Shown one piece after another: positions 45,300 to 53,260 of a stretch of 64,000 nucleotides of DNA. Every line of letters begins with the position of its first letter. Position 1 is the stretch's first letter. Location of the stretch: NCBI RefSeq assembly GCF_030252425.1, contig NZ_CP126994.1, positions 806,001-870,000 of the forward strand, written 5' to 3'. The position numbers were made by a program, and so were the translations under genes. The notes under the pieces are model-generated. The model worked only from the letters and a program-made list of their open reading frames with translations. It did no database searches and was not told the DNA's origin. This DNA comes from Acidisoma sp. PAMC 29798. Its GTDB lineage: Bacteria > Pseudomonadota > Alphaproteobacteria > Acetobacterales > Acetobacteraceae.

Positions 45300-46846
45300 C
45301 GCCCGAGTGCCTCCGCCGTCGTGAGATAGGAGGACGAGACACGCTCGGGCGTGATTTCGCCCCCCGTCAACTCGGCGACGAGGCGGCCGTCATAGATCGA
45401 TAGAATGCGGTCGCAGATGCGAACAAGCTCCTCAAGCTCGGAGGAGATGACGAGGATGCCCATGCCTTCCCGCGCCAGGCCGTCGATCAGCTCATAGATT
45501 TCGTCCTTGGCGCCGACATCCACACCGCGCGTCGGCTCATCGAGGATCGCGACATCGGGGTTGATGCCCATCCATTTTCCGAAGACCACCTTCTGCTGGT
45601 TGCCGCCGGACAGTTGCCGCAGCTTCTGGTCGGTGCCCGCGCAACGCACGCGATACCGCGCCACGGTCTCGGCGCCGATGCGATCTTCATCCGAGCGGCT
45701 GATCAGGCCCATCTGGCTCTTCACGCGCTCCAACAGGCCGGAGGTGACGTTTTCGGTAATCGTCATGGGCAGAATCGCACCGTGCCTGGCGCGATCTTCC
45801 GGTGCGTAGACGAGACCCTTGCGAATGATGTCGTGGCTGTCGCAATGAGAGATGTCTTCGCCCGCAAGGCGAACGGTGCCCCCATCCCGACGACGAATCC
45901 CAAAAATGGTCTCGGCGATTTCGGTGCGGCCGGCGCCTACCAATCCGGCAAGACCCAGAATTTCGCCCTTATGGAGCGTGAAGCTGACATCGCGAAACCG
46001 TGGATTATGCGCGAGGTCTTTGACTTCGAGAATGGGTTCGGCGGTCGCGTGGCTGATCTGCCGGCGCGGTATCACCCGCATCTCCCGCCCGACCATCTTC
46101 GACAACAGCCGCACCCGATCGAAGTTTTCTTTCTCGATGCTGTCGACGAGTGCGCCGTCTCGCAAAACGCTGATCTGATCGGAGATGTCGAGCACCTCAT
46201 CCATACGATGGCTAATGAAGCCGAGCGTATAGCCGTCTGCGCGCAGCCGCCTCATGGTCGTGAACAGCCGCTCCACTTCGTGTGTGGTGAGCGGAGATGT
46301 CGGCTCGTCGAACAAGATCACGCGGCAGCCTCGCAGAAGCGCTTTGGCACATTCCAATTGCTGCTGCTGCGCGATGCTGAGGGAACCGGCGAGTTGGTCC
46401 GGATCGATGTCCAGATTAAGCGTCGCGAGCGCCTGGGTGGCGCGCGCCCGCGCAACTTTCCAGTCCACACGGCGAGGAAACTTCCATGTGGTCGGCAATT
46501 GGCCGACAAACATCGTCTCGGTCACGGTAAGCTGCACCATCAGGGCCGGTTCCTGTGGCACGAGATAGATGCCGGCGTGATGTGCCGCCGCAGGATTAGC
46601 GAGCGTCAGCGGATGTCCGTCGAGCAGAAGCGCGCCAGTCGTAGGCCGAACAAGCCCTGACAGGATCTTGAACGCCGTCGATTTGCCGGCGCCGTTTTCG
46701 CCCATGATAGTATGAATTTGGCCGGGTTGCATGGTCAAGCTCACGCCGCGAAGAACCGAGACATTGCCATAGCGTTTGGTCAGATCTCGGGCTTCGTAGA
46801 GCCCGGCATCGATAACGCGCGCGCCGGATTGAGCCGGTAATGCCAA
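45296..46846 (-). CDS. Sugar ABC ATPase (double domain)
   Basis: The 516-residue double ATPase has Walker A GENGAGKST in the first half, LFDEPTSPL as Walker B, and LRQLSGGNQQKVVFGKW plus ILDEPTRGVDVGAK in the second half. The second half has GLAGLVGAGRTE instead of a Walker A, as normal for the family. I place the start at the TTG at 46846, because GGAGGA lies seven bases upstream; the frame also offers a TTG at 46879 with no ribosome binding site. It leads the minus-strand importer operon. Confidence 0.9.
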   Translation of the reverse strand: MALPAQSGARVIDAGLYEARDLTKRYGNVSVLRGVSLTMQPGQIHTIMGENGAGKSTAFKILSGLVRPTTGALLLDGHPLTLANPAAAHHAGIYLVPQEPALMVQLTVTETMFVGQLPTTWKFPRRVDWKVARARATQALATLNLDIDPDQLAGSLSIAQQQQLECAKALLRGCRVILFDEPTSPLTTHEVERLFTTMRRLRADGYTLGFISHRMDEVLDISDQISVLRDGALVDSIEKENFDRVRLLSKMVGREMRVIPRRQISHATAEPILEVKDLAHNPRFRDVSFTLHKGEILGLAGLVGAGRTEIAETIFGIRRRDGGTVRLAGEDISHCDSHDIIRKGLVYAPEDRARHGAILPMTITENVTSGLLERVKSQMGLISRSDEDRIGAETVARYRVRCAGTDQKLRQLSGGNQQKVVFGKWMGINPDVAILDEPTRGVDVGAKDEIYELIDGLAREGMGILVISSELEELVRICDRILSIYDGRLVAELTGGEITPERVSSSYLTTAEALGR

Positions 46847-47171
46847 TAGGCGTCCTCCTGGCGCGAATTCTGCCCTCAATCAGGGCGTTCGCTTCACCAA
46901 GCGCATCTAAAACCGTTCCAATGATAGCGCAATCATTATTTTGTCCAATGGCCAGAGCCGGGGTTCTCACCTGGGTTGTCGGGCGTGTGAACGCCCCGTA
47001 GGACCGCCCGATCCCCCGAAATCAGGGGCATGAGCGCTCGCTTTCGTGATCATCTGACCACCCGGCCAAGCGCGATGTCGGCTGAGCGCCACGGCTGGCG
47101 GCACCGGCCGGGGGTTGCCAGCCTGCCGCTCTACGACAATCATCCGGCCGAAGAACACGATGGGGGACGTC
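46847..47171. other. 325-base divergent promoter region
   Basis: The gap separates the minus-strand importer operon from the plus-strand SDR. A perfect inverted repeat AATGAT-agcgca-ATCATT (46920-46937) lies 74 bases upstream of the ATPase start, in the most AT-rich part. CCAATG occurs twice nearby (46918-46923 and about 46945-46950). This is the likely operator-promoter of the importer operon. No gene is seen; open frames in it lack ribosome binding sites. Confidence 0.45.
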
Positions 47172-47930
47172 ATGGGAACGGCATTCGAGGGGACGCGGGT
47201 CATCGTCACAGGTGCCGCCGGCGGCGTGGGTCGCGCCGTGGTGCGCGGTTTGCTGTCCGAAGGGGCGCGGGTCTGTGCCACCGATATAACGCCCTCCGTG
47301 GCCTCACTCGCGACAGGTTATAGCGCGAGTGAGATCGTCACCATCGAAGCCGATGTCACCAAGGCCGCGGATGTCGAGCGTATCTATGCCTTGGCCGGGG
47401 AAAGCTTCGGCGGGGTGGATGGCCTCGTGAGCAACGCGGGGTACATCATTTCCAAGCCGGCGCATGACACCTCGGAAGAGGAATGGGACAGCGTTCTGAC
47501 CGCGAACGCGAAATCCTTTTTCTTAATGGCCAAACGCGCCTTGCCGGAGATGCTGGCGCGGGGTTCTGGGTCCATCGTCGCCACGGGATCGATTTCGAGC
47601 GTCTTGGGCCTTCCGGCTCAGGCGGCCTATTGCGCCAGCAAGGGCGCTCTTCTGCAATTGGTGCGGCAGATGGCGATCGACTATGCGGGTCACGGCATTC
47701 GCATCAATGCTGTCGGGCCAGGGTCGATCGATACCCCCTTCCTGCAACGCTATCTCGACGGGCTTGCGGATCCGGCGGCCGGCATGGCCGAGATCAAGGC
47801 CGCGCATCCCATGGGCCGGTGGGCACAGCCGGAAGAGGTGGCGGACGCCATCCTGTTCCTGTTGGGCGGCAAGGCGTCGTTCATCACCGGCCAGATGCTG
47901 ATGGTCGATGGCGGGTATTCTGCGCGCTAA
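47172..47930 (+). CDS. Short-chain dehydrogenase/reductase
   Basis: The 252-residue SDR starts at the ATG at 47172, with GGGGGA five bases upstream; an in-frame ATG at 47160 is possible. TGAAGGVG is at about residues 13-20, NAG at about 89-91, a Ser in ATGSISSV at about 140, and YCASK at about 154-158. It is divergent from the importer operon and separated from the nitrilase by a perfect hairpin. It likely oxidises or reduces a sugar-derived alcohol, but the substrate is unknown. Confidence 0.9.
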   Translation: MGTAFEGTRVIVTGAAGGVGRAVVRGLLSEGARVCATDITPSVASLATGYSASEIVTIEADVTKAADVERIYALAGESFGGVDGLVSNAGYIISKPAHDTSEEEWDSVLTANAKSFFLMAKRALPEMLARGSGSIVATGSISSVLGLPAQAAYCASKGALLQLVRQMAIDYAGHGIRINAVGPGSIDTPFLQRYLDGLADPAAGMAEIKAAHPMGRWAQPEEVADAILFLLGGKASFITGQMLMVDGGYSAR

Positions 47931-47946
47931 GTACGATGGATTCACG

Positions 47947-48026
47947 CTGGTTCGACAAGCAAGTCTCGCGTCATGCTCTGCCTTCGCAGAGCATGACGCG
48001 GTGAGTACCGAACGATTCAGAACCAG
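47947..48026. repeat. Perfect hairpin repeat related to cloverleaf element
   Basis: CGCGTCATGCTCTG (47967-47980), loop CCTTCG, and CAGAGCATGACGCG (47987-48000) form a perfect 14-base stem. It is flanked by CTGGTTC (47947-47953) and GAACCAG (48020-48026), an outer inverted repeat. The left flank GGTTCGACAAGCAAGTCTC matches 15 of 19 bases at 40990-41008, and CGATTCAGA matches exactly on the right. It is a simpler member of the same repeat family as the cloverleaf, again in a convergent gap, where it may act as terminator for both neighbours. Confidence 0.8.
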
Positions 48027-48047
48027 CGCATCCCCTTTAAGCGGGCA

Positions 48048-49004
48048 TCAGCAATCGTCCTCGACGCGGTGTCTTGCGACCGTGAGGCCGAAGACATCCG
48101 CGCGGGCATAGTGGCCGGCGGGGTCGAAGCTGTGCCGCGCCTCGCGGACGGATGCGAGACTCAGACTGGCGGAGATGAGCGTCTCCTGATTGTCCTGGGC
48201 AGCCAGCACCACCTGGCCGGTCGGGTCGATGATCATGCTTCCGCCTGAAAAGATGACATCGACGCCTTGCGCCATCATATCGGCATGGAATTCGAACTCG
48301 GTGGGCACATCCGACATTGCGAGCACACCACTGACGGCCACGGACCAGACACGACCTTCCATCGCCGTCAATTTGGCGATGTCGCGACAGACCGAGGGAT
48401 TGCCCGGCCATAGGCTGAGGTGAATGTCCTCTCCGCCGCGATAGAGCGCGTATCGCGCCAAGGGCATCCAATTCTCCCAACAGTTCAATGTGCCGACCAA
48501 GGCGGGTCCGATGCGGTGTGGGCGGAGGTCGCGGGCATCGCCCTGTGCCCAGACCAAGCGTTCATCATGGGTCGGCATCAGCTTGCGATGGGCGCCGATC
48601 AGGCCTTTGACGGCGTCGATCATGACCGCCGTGCAGAAGACGCTGCCGCGTGCCACGCGGGACCCCCGTTCGTTGATGCCAAGACAAACGGAGATGCCCG
48701 CATCCCGGCTCGCTTCGACGAGGCGTGTGATCTCCGGCCCATCGATTTCGACAGCCGCGTCCAAGAACTGTCCATAGGCGCGGCGCTGGCGCGCATCCTC
48801 GAACGCTGCACCATTGGTGCGGCAGATCCAGAAGGGATAGCCGCTGAGCGCTGTTTCGGGAAAGGCGAGCAGGTCTATGCCATCAGCGGCCGCCTTGCCG
48901 ATCCAGCCTAGCATGCGATCAGTCGTTTCGGTTTTCCTGAGCCAGGATGGGCGAAACTGCACGGCACCCACAGTCAGGGCGTCCAGAGGAGGTATCAGCG
49001 CCAC
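48048..49004 (-). CDS. Nitrilase superfamily carbon-nitrogen hydrolase
   Basis: The 318-residue enzyme carries the full catalytic triad: Glu50 in FPETALSGYP, Lys141 in HRKLMPT and Cys175 in LNCWENWMPL. The CWEN context is typical of true nitrilases. It starts at a GTG 3 bases after the glutamine-synthetase-like gene, so the two are cotranscribed. It would hydrolyse a nitrile or amide to an acid plus ammonia; ammonia or the acid could then be used by the partner ligase. The exact substrate is unknown. Confidence 0.92.
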   Translation of the reverse strand: MALIPPLDALTVGAVQFRPSWLRKTETTDRMLGWIGKAAADGIDLLAFPETALSGYPFWICRTNGAAFEDARQRRAYGQFLDAAVEIDGPEITRLVEASRDAGISVCLGINERGSRVARGSVFCTAVMIDAVKGLIGAHRKLMPTHDERLVWAQGDARDLRPHRIGPALVGTLNCWENWMPLARYALYRGGEDIHLSLWPGNPSVCRDIAKLTAMEGRVWSVAVSGVLAMSDVPTEFEFHADMMAQGVDVIFSGGSMIIDPTGQVVLAAQDNQETLISASLSLASVREARHSFDPAGHYARADVFGLTVARHRVEDDC

Positions 49005-49007
49005 TTT

Positions 49008-50465
49008 TCAATACACCTCAAAATATTCCTGCTGTTCCCAATCCGTCACGGCTGCCAGGAACCGTTGCACCTCGAAGGACTTGAGCTTGAGGAAATAGTT
49101 CCAGAAGGTCTCTCCAAGCTCCGCCTTCATCAAGGTGCTGCCGCGAAATCCTTCGATCGCGGTCATCAGGCTGTTGGGCAGCAGAGGCCTGTCGGATAGA
49201 TAGGCCGCGCGCGCCGAGGGGCCAGGATCGCGCCGCATGTTCATGCCATCGCGACCGGCGATGATTTGCGACGCGACATAGAGATAGGGATTGGCCGTAG
49301 GTTCGCCGATCCGGTTCTCGATTCGTGAGGCATCGTCACCAGGTCCGCCGATGACGCGCACCATGGCGCCACGATTCTCATAGTCCCAGGCGGCCTTGAA
49401 CGGCGCGAAACCATCCGGGCGCTGGCGTTTATAGCCATTGATGGTGGGCGTGGTGAGAATTGATGTGGCATCCGCATGAGCAAGCAAGCCACCGACATAA
49501 TGCATGCCGATCTCAGTCAGAGGATCGCCGCTCTCACCCTCGTCCCGCGCGAAGGCATTTGCGCCATCGGAAAGACGGATGAGGGATTGGTGCATGTGCC
49601 AGCCACTGGGAAACACGTTCGGCACCTGCGGCTGGGCCATGAAGCTCGCGTGGTAGCCGTTGCGGCGGCAGATCTGTTTGACAGCGGTGCGGAACAGCAA
49701 GGCCATATCTGCCGCTTCCATGGCGCCGAGGGGCGCGAAGGTGATTTCGCATTGGCCGGGGCCCCATTCATCCTCAATGGTCGCGATGGGCAATCCGAGA
49801 TCGACCAGCGTGTCGTGCAGCAGGCGCATCAACGGCTCGACCTCATCACCTCGATTCTCGGTCAGATATTGGTAGCCATGAGACAGCATGGAGACGAGGG
49901 GCGCGGCAGGCGGATATCCGCTGGCTTCCGGCGACAGGTTCGGGTTTTCCATTTTGAAGACATAGAACTCGAACTCCAGCCCAACCTTCATCTCGTACCC
50001 GTCTTCCGCCAGCTTGCCGAGCTGGTGGCGCAGGATCTGGCGTGTGGAGAAAGGGCAAGGTTTGCCGCTGCGCAGATAGGCGTCCGACAGGATCCACGCC
50101 GTATCCTCAACCCAGGGCAGTTTGCGAAAGGTGCCCGGATCGGGCACCAACACGCCATCGGGCAAGCCGATCATTTCCGGCACATTGAGGTCGTTCTCAC
50201 CCCCGAAGGGCGGCACGATGGGATGGTTGGTGGTGTCGAACAGCGTGGTCACGAGCTGGAAGTCTTTGCCGGAGACAAGGCTGCTCTTGAACTCGGCAAT
50301 CGACACAGTCTTGCCGCGCACGATGCCATGCTGGTCCCCCCAGCCGATGCGGACGAACTTGATCTTGTCGGTTTCGAGCCGATCGACGATCTCCGCCGCC
50401 TGGCGATGCTGATCATCGGTCCAGAGACCATTGTCGTGGACGAAGCTTTTGGTTTTGGAAGCCAT
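49008..50465 (-). CDS. Glutamine synthetase family protein (PuuA-like)
   Basis: The 485-residue ligase has the catalytic-domain signatures VGLEFEFYVF (at about 160), EDEWGPGQCEITFAP (at about 232), SGWHMHQSL (at about 288) and NGYKRQRPDGFAP with the arginine-rich nucleotide region. It is of the class that includes gamma-glutamylpolyamine synthetases rather than the main GlnA. GGAGACTTCCC precedes the ATG. The nitrilase follows at 3 bases. It may join glutamate to an amine or use ammonia; biosynthetic nitrogen assimilation seems unlikely from length and context. Confidence 0.9.
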   Translation of the reverse strand: MASKTKSFVHDNGLWTDDQHRQAAEIVDRLETDKIKFVRIGWGDQHGIVRGKTVSIAEFKSSLVSGKDFQLVTTLFDTTNHPIVPPFGGENDLNVPEMIGLPDGVLVPDPGTFRKLPWVEDTAWILSDAYLRSGKPCPFSTRQILRHQLGKLAEDGYEMKVGLEFEFYVFKMENPNLSPEASGYPPAAPLVSMLSHGYQYLTENRGDEVEPLMRLLHDTLVDLGLPIATIEDEWGPGQCEITFAPLGAMEAADMALLFRTAVKQICRRNGYHASFMAQPQVPNVFPSGWHMHQSLIRLSDGANAFARDEGESGDPLTEIGMHYVGGLLAHADATSILTTPTINGYKRQRPDGFAPFKAAWDYENRGAMVRVIGGPGDDASRIENRIGEPTANPYLYVASQIIAGRDGMNMRRDPGPSARAAYLSDRPLLPNSLMTAIEGFRGSTLMKAELGETFWNYFLKLKSFEVQRFLAAVTDWEQQEYFEVY

Positions 50466-50636
50466 GGGAAGTCTCCAATCTCGGTCTGGCGACGGCGCCT
50501 GCCAAGGCCGTGCAACAGTTGTGCCATTTGGTACAGATTAATGCAAACATTTTATAGCTTGTACTAAATAAGACTGCCTGGTGGCTGGGCATGATCCCGT
50601 CCTTTGCCATGCGCAGTCGCTGACTGGCGCTCTGTA

Positions 50637-50690
50637 TCAGAAGCCAATCCCGCCTCGGCCCGACATGGGATAGACATCGAACCCAGCCAT
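50637..50690 (-). pseudogene. ccdB: CcdB toxin remnant, 17 codons
   Basis: Directly after ccdA, overlapping its stop as TGATG, a frame begins MAGFDVYPMSGRGGIGF and then stops. The FDVY start matches CcdB toxins, which begin with a similar strand and run about 100 residues. Neither the same frame nor the others beyond the stop read like the rest of CcdB, so the toxin is lost by deletion or severe decay. The position and coupling are exactly those of a normal ccdAB operon. Confidence 0.65.
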
Positions 50691-50941
50691 CAGAACTGGC
50701 GGCACTCCGCCAGTGCCAGACCATGGCGCTCAACATAATCGTTGGATGAAATGAGGGCTGCGCGATTGTCTGCGCGCCAAAGCTCGGCCCGAGTTTTGGC
50801 GATTTCAGCACTAAGGACGCGTTCGCAGATCTGCGAGACATTGAGGCCGAGGGCGCGGGCCTCGGCCAGCAGATCGACTGGCAGGGTAACATTGGCCGCA
50901 CGGCGTGCGGGGGTCTGCTTTGCAGGACGGGCCACGATCAT
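50690..50941 (-). CDS. ccdA: CcdA family antitoxin
   Basis: The 83-residue product starts at an ATG with AGGAGG upstream. The N-terminal ribbon-helix-helix region (NVTLPVDLLAEARALGLNVSQICE, residues about 17-40) should bind DNA, and the C-terminal part (AELWRADNRAALISSNDYVERHG) is the toxin-binding segment with the usual WR.DN....N.YVE..G pattern. The antitoxin looks intact whereas its toxin is truncated. It may persist as an autorepressor or as protection against another CcdB. A perfect palindrome upstream (50978-50995) fits autoregulation. Confidence 0.88.
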   Translation of the reverse strand: MIVARPAKQTPARRAANVTLPVDLLAEARALGLNVSQICERVLSAEIAKTRAELWRADNRAALISSNDYVERHGLALAECRQF

Positions 50942-51267
50942 CCCTCCTTCTGTGAATACGAGTATGGGAATGAAGACTGCGCATGTAAATGCGCATGGTG
51001 GGACCGGGGGCTGGGTCTGGCGATGTCAGTGAACCGTCTTACGCTGATCGACGCTTGGCGACTAAGGCATCGATCAGGCGCGGAAGGACGCAAACGAAAT
51101 CCACTTCAGAGAAAACCCTTGCCCAAGAGGCAGCGACCAGAGGGTGAGGCCATAATCAGCCTTGAGCTACCGACACCACTGAGAAGCTTGAAGTAGCAAT
51201 CGAGGCGGTTCGGTGGGTGACATTGACTTGTTGGATAGACGGCAGATCCATGATGGAAAACTTTTCA
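50942..51267. other. 326-base gap between ccdA and secreted protein gene
   Basis: The gap is between divergent genes. It holds the ccdA promoter side with the palindrome at 50978-50995 and an ATAC-ga-GTAT motif. The part nearer the secreted protein is less GC-rich than most of the window. In-frame ATGs at 51217, 51250 and 51253 could lengthen that gene. No RNA gene or other coding region was recognised. Confidence 0.4.
50978..50995. promoter_or_regulatory. Candidate ccdA operator palindrome
   Basis: TGCGCAT-gtaa-ATGCGCA is a perfect seven-base inverted repeat located 37-54 bases upstream of ccdA. Ribbon-helix-helix antitoxins usually repress their own promoter through such palindromes. The position relative to the start is right for overlap with the promoter. 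Confidence 0.5.
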
Positions 51268-52284
51268 ATGGCGAGAGAACGTATGTGTTCACGCGAGACG
51301 TCCATATTCATTGTGTCCCTGGTCTTGCTGAGCCTTGGTCTGGCGCGATCAGCGGAATCGGCGAGCTTCGACTGTGTAAAAGCGAGAAGTCCGAAAGAAA
51401 AACTCATCTGCCAAGACGGCATTTTGTCAGCTTCTGATGCAAGCCTGGGTCAAGTCTACCATTTGCGTTACCTGAGGCTCAGCAAGACCGGCCAGCGTCT
51501 TCTCGAACATTCGGAGGACGGCTGGTTAAACTACGTCTCGCTCGTTTGCCCTTTATCTAAAACCTCTGACGCTTCAGCTGCGGCCTCATGTCTCGAAAAA
51601 GAGTATCACTACCGGGAAGAGCAACTCCAAGACGTCGGGCAGCGGATTGGACCATTTGTCTTCAATCGGATTGACTTGTTTTCGGCTCATCCGGTTGCTG
51701 ATGATGAGACAGGTGGCAATCCTGGCTTCGCAACGAGGATCATATCCTACCCCCAAATCGACAATGTATCGAATGCCTACGAAGCCGAGTGGAACAAAAA
51801 TGCCGCTCAGACGACCGTCGATGAGGCTTGCGACGTTGGAGATTATTTGTCGAGCTATGAGATAAATCTTGCAAGCAGACTGTTGATTGCTCTGACATGG
51901 AGCCGCTCATTCTACTGTCATGGCACTCCCCACGGAGAGGGAGAAAGCACGAGCGATAATCAGGTGTTCCGGCCGCGCCCATCTCCGATCAAAGTGTCCG
52001 ATCTATTTAAAGTTGACAGTGCTTGGAAACAAACCTTGCAGGGCCTGTTTTGGCGCCAACTGACGAATGCGGGTTGGTCTCCGCCTCATGACAACGCGGA
52101 TCACGTCAAAGAAAGCTTGCTTGCGCTCGTCGTGATGCCTGAGCGCTGGATACTGAAAAAAGACGGACTATCGGTAAGCTACAACTCGTATGAGGGTGGA
52201 TGTTACGCCTGTAGTCCTCCAGCCGTTAAGCTGACTTGGCATGATTTGACGTCAGTGCTCGCACCTTACGCTGTGGTCAAGTAA
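51268..52284 (+). CDS. Secreted protein, LprI-like N-terminus and DUF3298-like C-terminus
   Basis: The product is 338 residues from the ATG at 51268. A hydrophobic export signal (IFIVSLVLLSLGLARSAESA) is followed by SFDCVKARSPKEKLICQDGILSASDASLGQVY, the two-Cys pattern of LprI/lysozyme-inhibitor-like proteins. The C-terminal half (PSPIKVSDLFKVDSAWKQTLQGLFW and on) recalls DUF3298/RsiV-type domains, which bind lysozyme or peptidoglycan fragments in some proteins. The start is uncertain among several ATGs. The base composition is visibly lower in GC than its neighbours, suggesting acquisition from elsewhere. A role in the envelope is likely, but the activity is unknown. Confidence 0.7.
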   Translation: MARERMCSRETSIFIVSLVLLSLGLARSAESASFDCVKARSPKEKLICQDGILSASDASLGQVYHLRYLRLSKTGQRLLEHSEDGWLNYVSLVCPLSKTSDASAAASCLEKEYHYREEQLQDVGQRIGPFVFNRIDLFSAHPVADDETGGNPGFATRIISYPQIDNVSNAYEAEWNKNAAQTTVDEACDVGDYLSSYEINLASRLLIALTWSRSFYCHGTPHGEGESTSDNQVFRPRPSPIKVSDLFKVDSAWKQTLQGLFWRQLTNAGWSPPHDNADHVKESLLALVVMPERWILKKDGLSVSYNSYEGGCYACSPPAVKLTWHDLTSVLAPYAVVK

Positions 52285-52304
52285 ATACCCCCCGCGTTTG
52301 CCAC

Positions 52305-53186
52305 TCACGGAATGTCATCGCCGAGGGCGATTCTGATGTCACGGATGTCGTTCATCCGCTTCCGGACGACAGCCCAGTTCTGCTCACTCAGGCTGGCGAC
52401 CAAGGCCTCGATCAGGGCACTGAAGGGCGCAAAGGAATCCCAATTCGACGAGACTTCGGTTTCGACCGCGAAGACATGGTTAGCGAAAGCGGAAATCGGT
52501 GACAGCCAGGCATCGGTGAACAGAATGACGCTTGCCCCGCGCCGATGCGCTTCCTGGGCAAGTTTGATGACCGCTGGCTGATAGCGCCGAATGTCGAAGA
52601 CCACCAAAACCGTGCGTCGATCGAAATCGACAATGTCCTCGCTCGCCACCGCGCTCGCGTGCAGAACCCGGTTGACGCGCGGGCGAAGCAGACGGAGATG
52701 ATTGCACATCTGCGACGCCAGGCTCTCGGTCAGCCGGCCACCGATGAGATGCACCGGGCGTTTGGTATCCGATAGCAGCGCGACGGTGGCGTCAAAGGCC
52801 GTGCGCGAAATCGTGCGAAGACTGTTCTCGATGACGCCCACAACCGAATGTTGGTATCGGCGCAGGAAATCGGCTTCCGCATCCAAAGCGGCAGGCTCCG
52901 CATTGCCGCGCGCCAAAGGCGTCGCGCCGCGCGCCTGCAACTCGCTCCGCAAAGCGGATTGGAAATCGGCGTAATTGGCAAAGCCCAGCTTGGTCGTCAG
53001 GCGCAGCACCGTCGGGTTGCTGACCCCGCCCAGCTTGGCGAGTTGGGCGACGGTTTCAAGACCTGGGAAGGGGTAGTTGCTCAGCAGCATCGTCGCGATC
53101 TTGCGTTCGGTCGGCGTCAGGCGATCGAGCGTTTTATGGATCAGCCCGGCGACGGTGATGCTTGCCTTATCCTCCTGCCAATCCAC
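52305..53186 (-). CDS. MurR/RpiR family transcriptional regulator
   Basis: The 293-residue product starts at a GTG. It has an N-terminal helix-turn-helix of the RpiR type (LTPTERKIATMLLSNYP, TVAQLAKLGGVSNPTVLRLTTKLGFANYADFQ, residues about 23-80) and a C-terminal SIS sugar-phosphate-binding domain (HLIGGRLTESLASQMCNHLRLL, VLVVFDIRRYQPAVIKLAQEAHRRGASVILFTD). It stands between the accessory region and the crt genes, both being on the minus strand. It may control the GS/nitrilase or a carbohydrate operon; nothing links it to photosynthesis beyond position. Confidence 0.9.
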   Translation of the reverse strand: MDWQEDKASITVAGLIHKTLDRLTPTERKIATMLLSNYPFPGLETVAQLAKLGGVSNPTVLRLTTKLGFANYADFQSALRSELQARGATPLARGNAEPAALDAEADFLRRYQHSVVGVIENSLRTISRTAFDATVALLSDTKRPVHLIGGRLTESLASQMCNHLRLLRPRVNRVLHASAVASEDIVDFDRRTVLVVFDIRRYQPAVIKLAQEAHRRGASVILFTDAWLSPISAFANHVFAVETEVSSNWDSFAPFSALIEALVASLSEQNWAVVRKRMNDIRDIRIALGDDIP

Positions 53187-53260
53187 CCAACGTGCTCCCC
53201 TGCATCATGCTGTCGTGTAACGACTTCGAGACGCATCCTCCAGTGCCAGGCTGCACGGCG

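Noticed and set aside
44259-45329. A 356-codon plus-strand open frame opposite a permease gene
   Set aside because: The composition (Asp/Gly/Arg/Gln-rich) is typical of antisense readings of membrane proteins; the minus-strand permease is unmistakable.
50413-50901. A 162-codon frame across the ccdA/ccdB region as a possible intact toxin
   Set aside because: It is out of frame with both ccdA and the ccdB start and does not read like CcdB.
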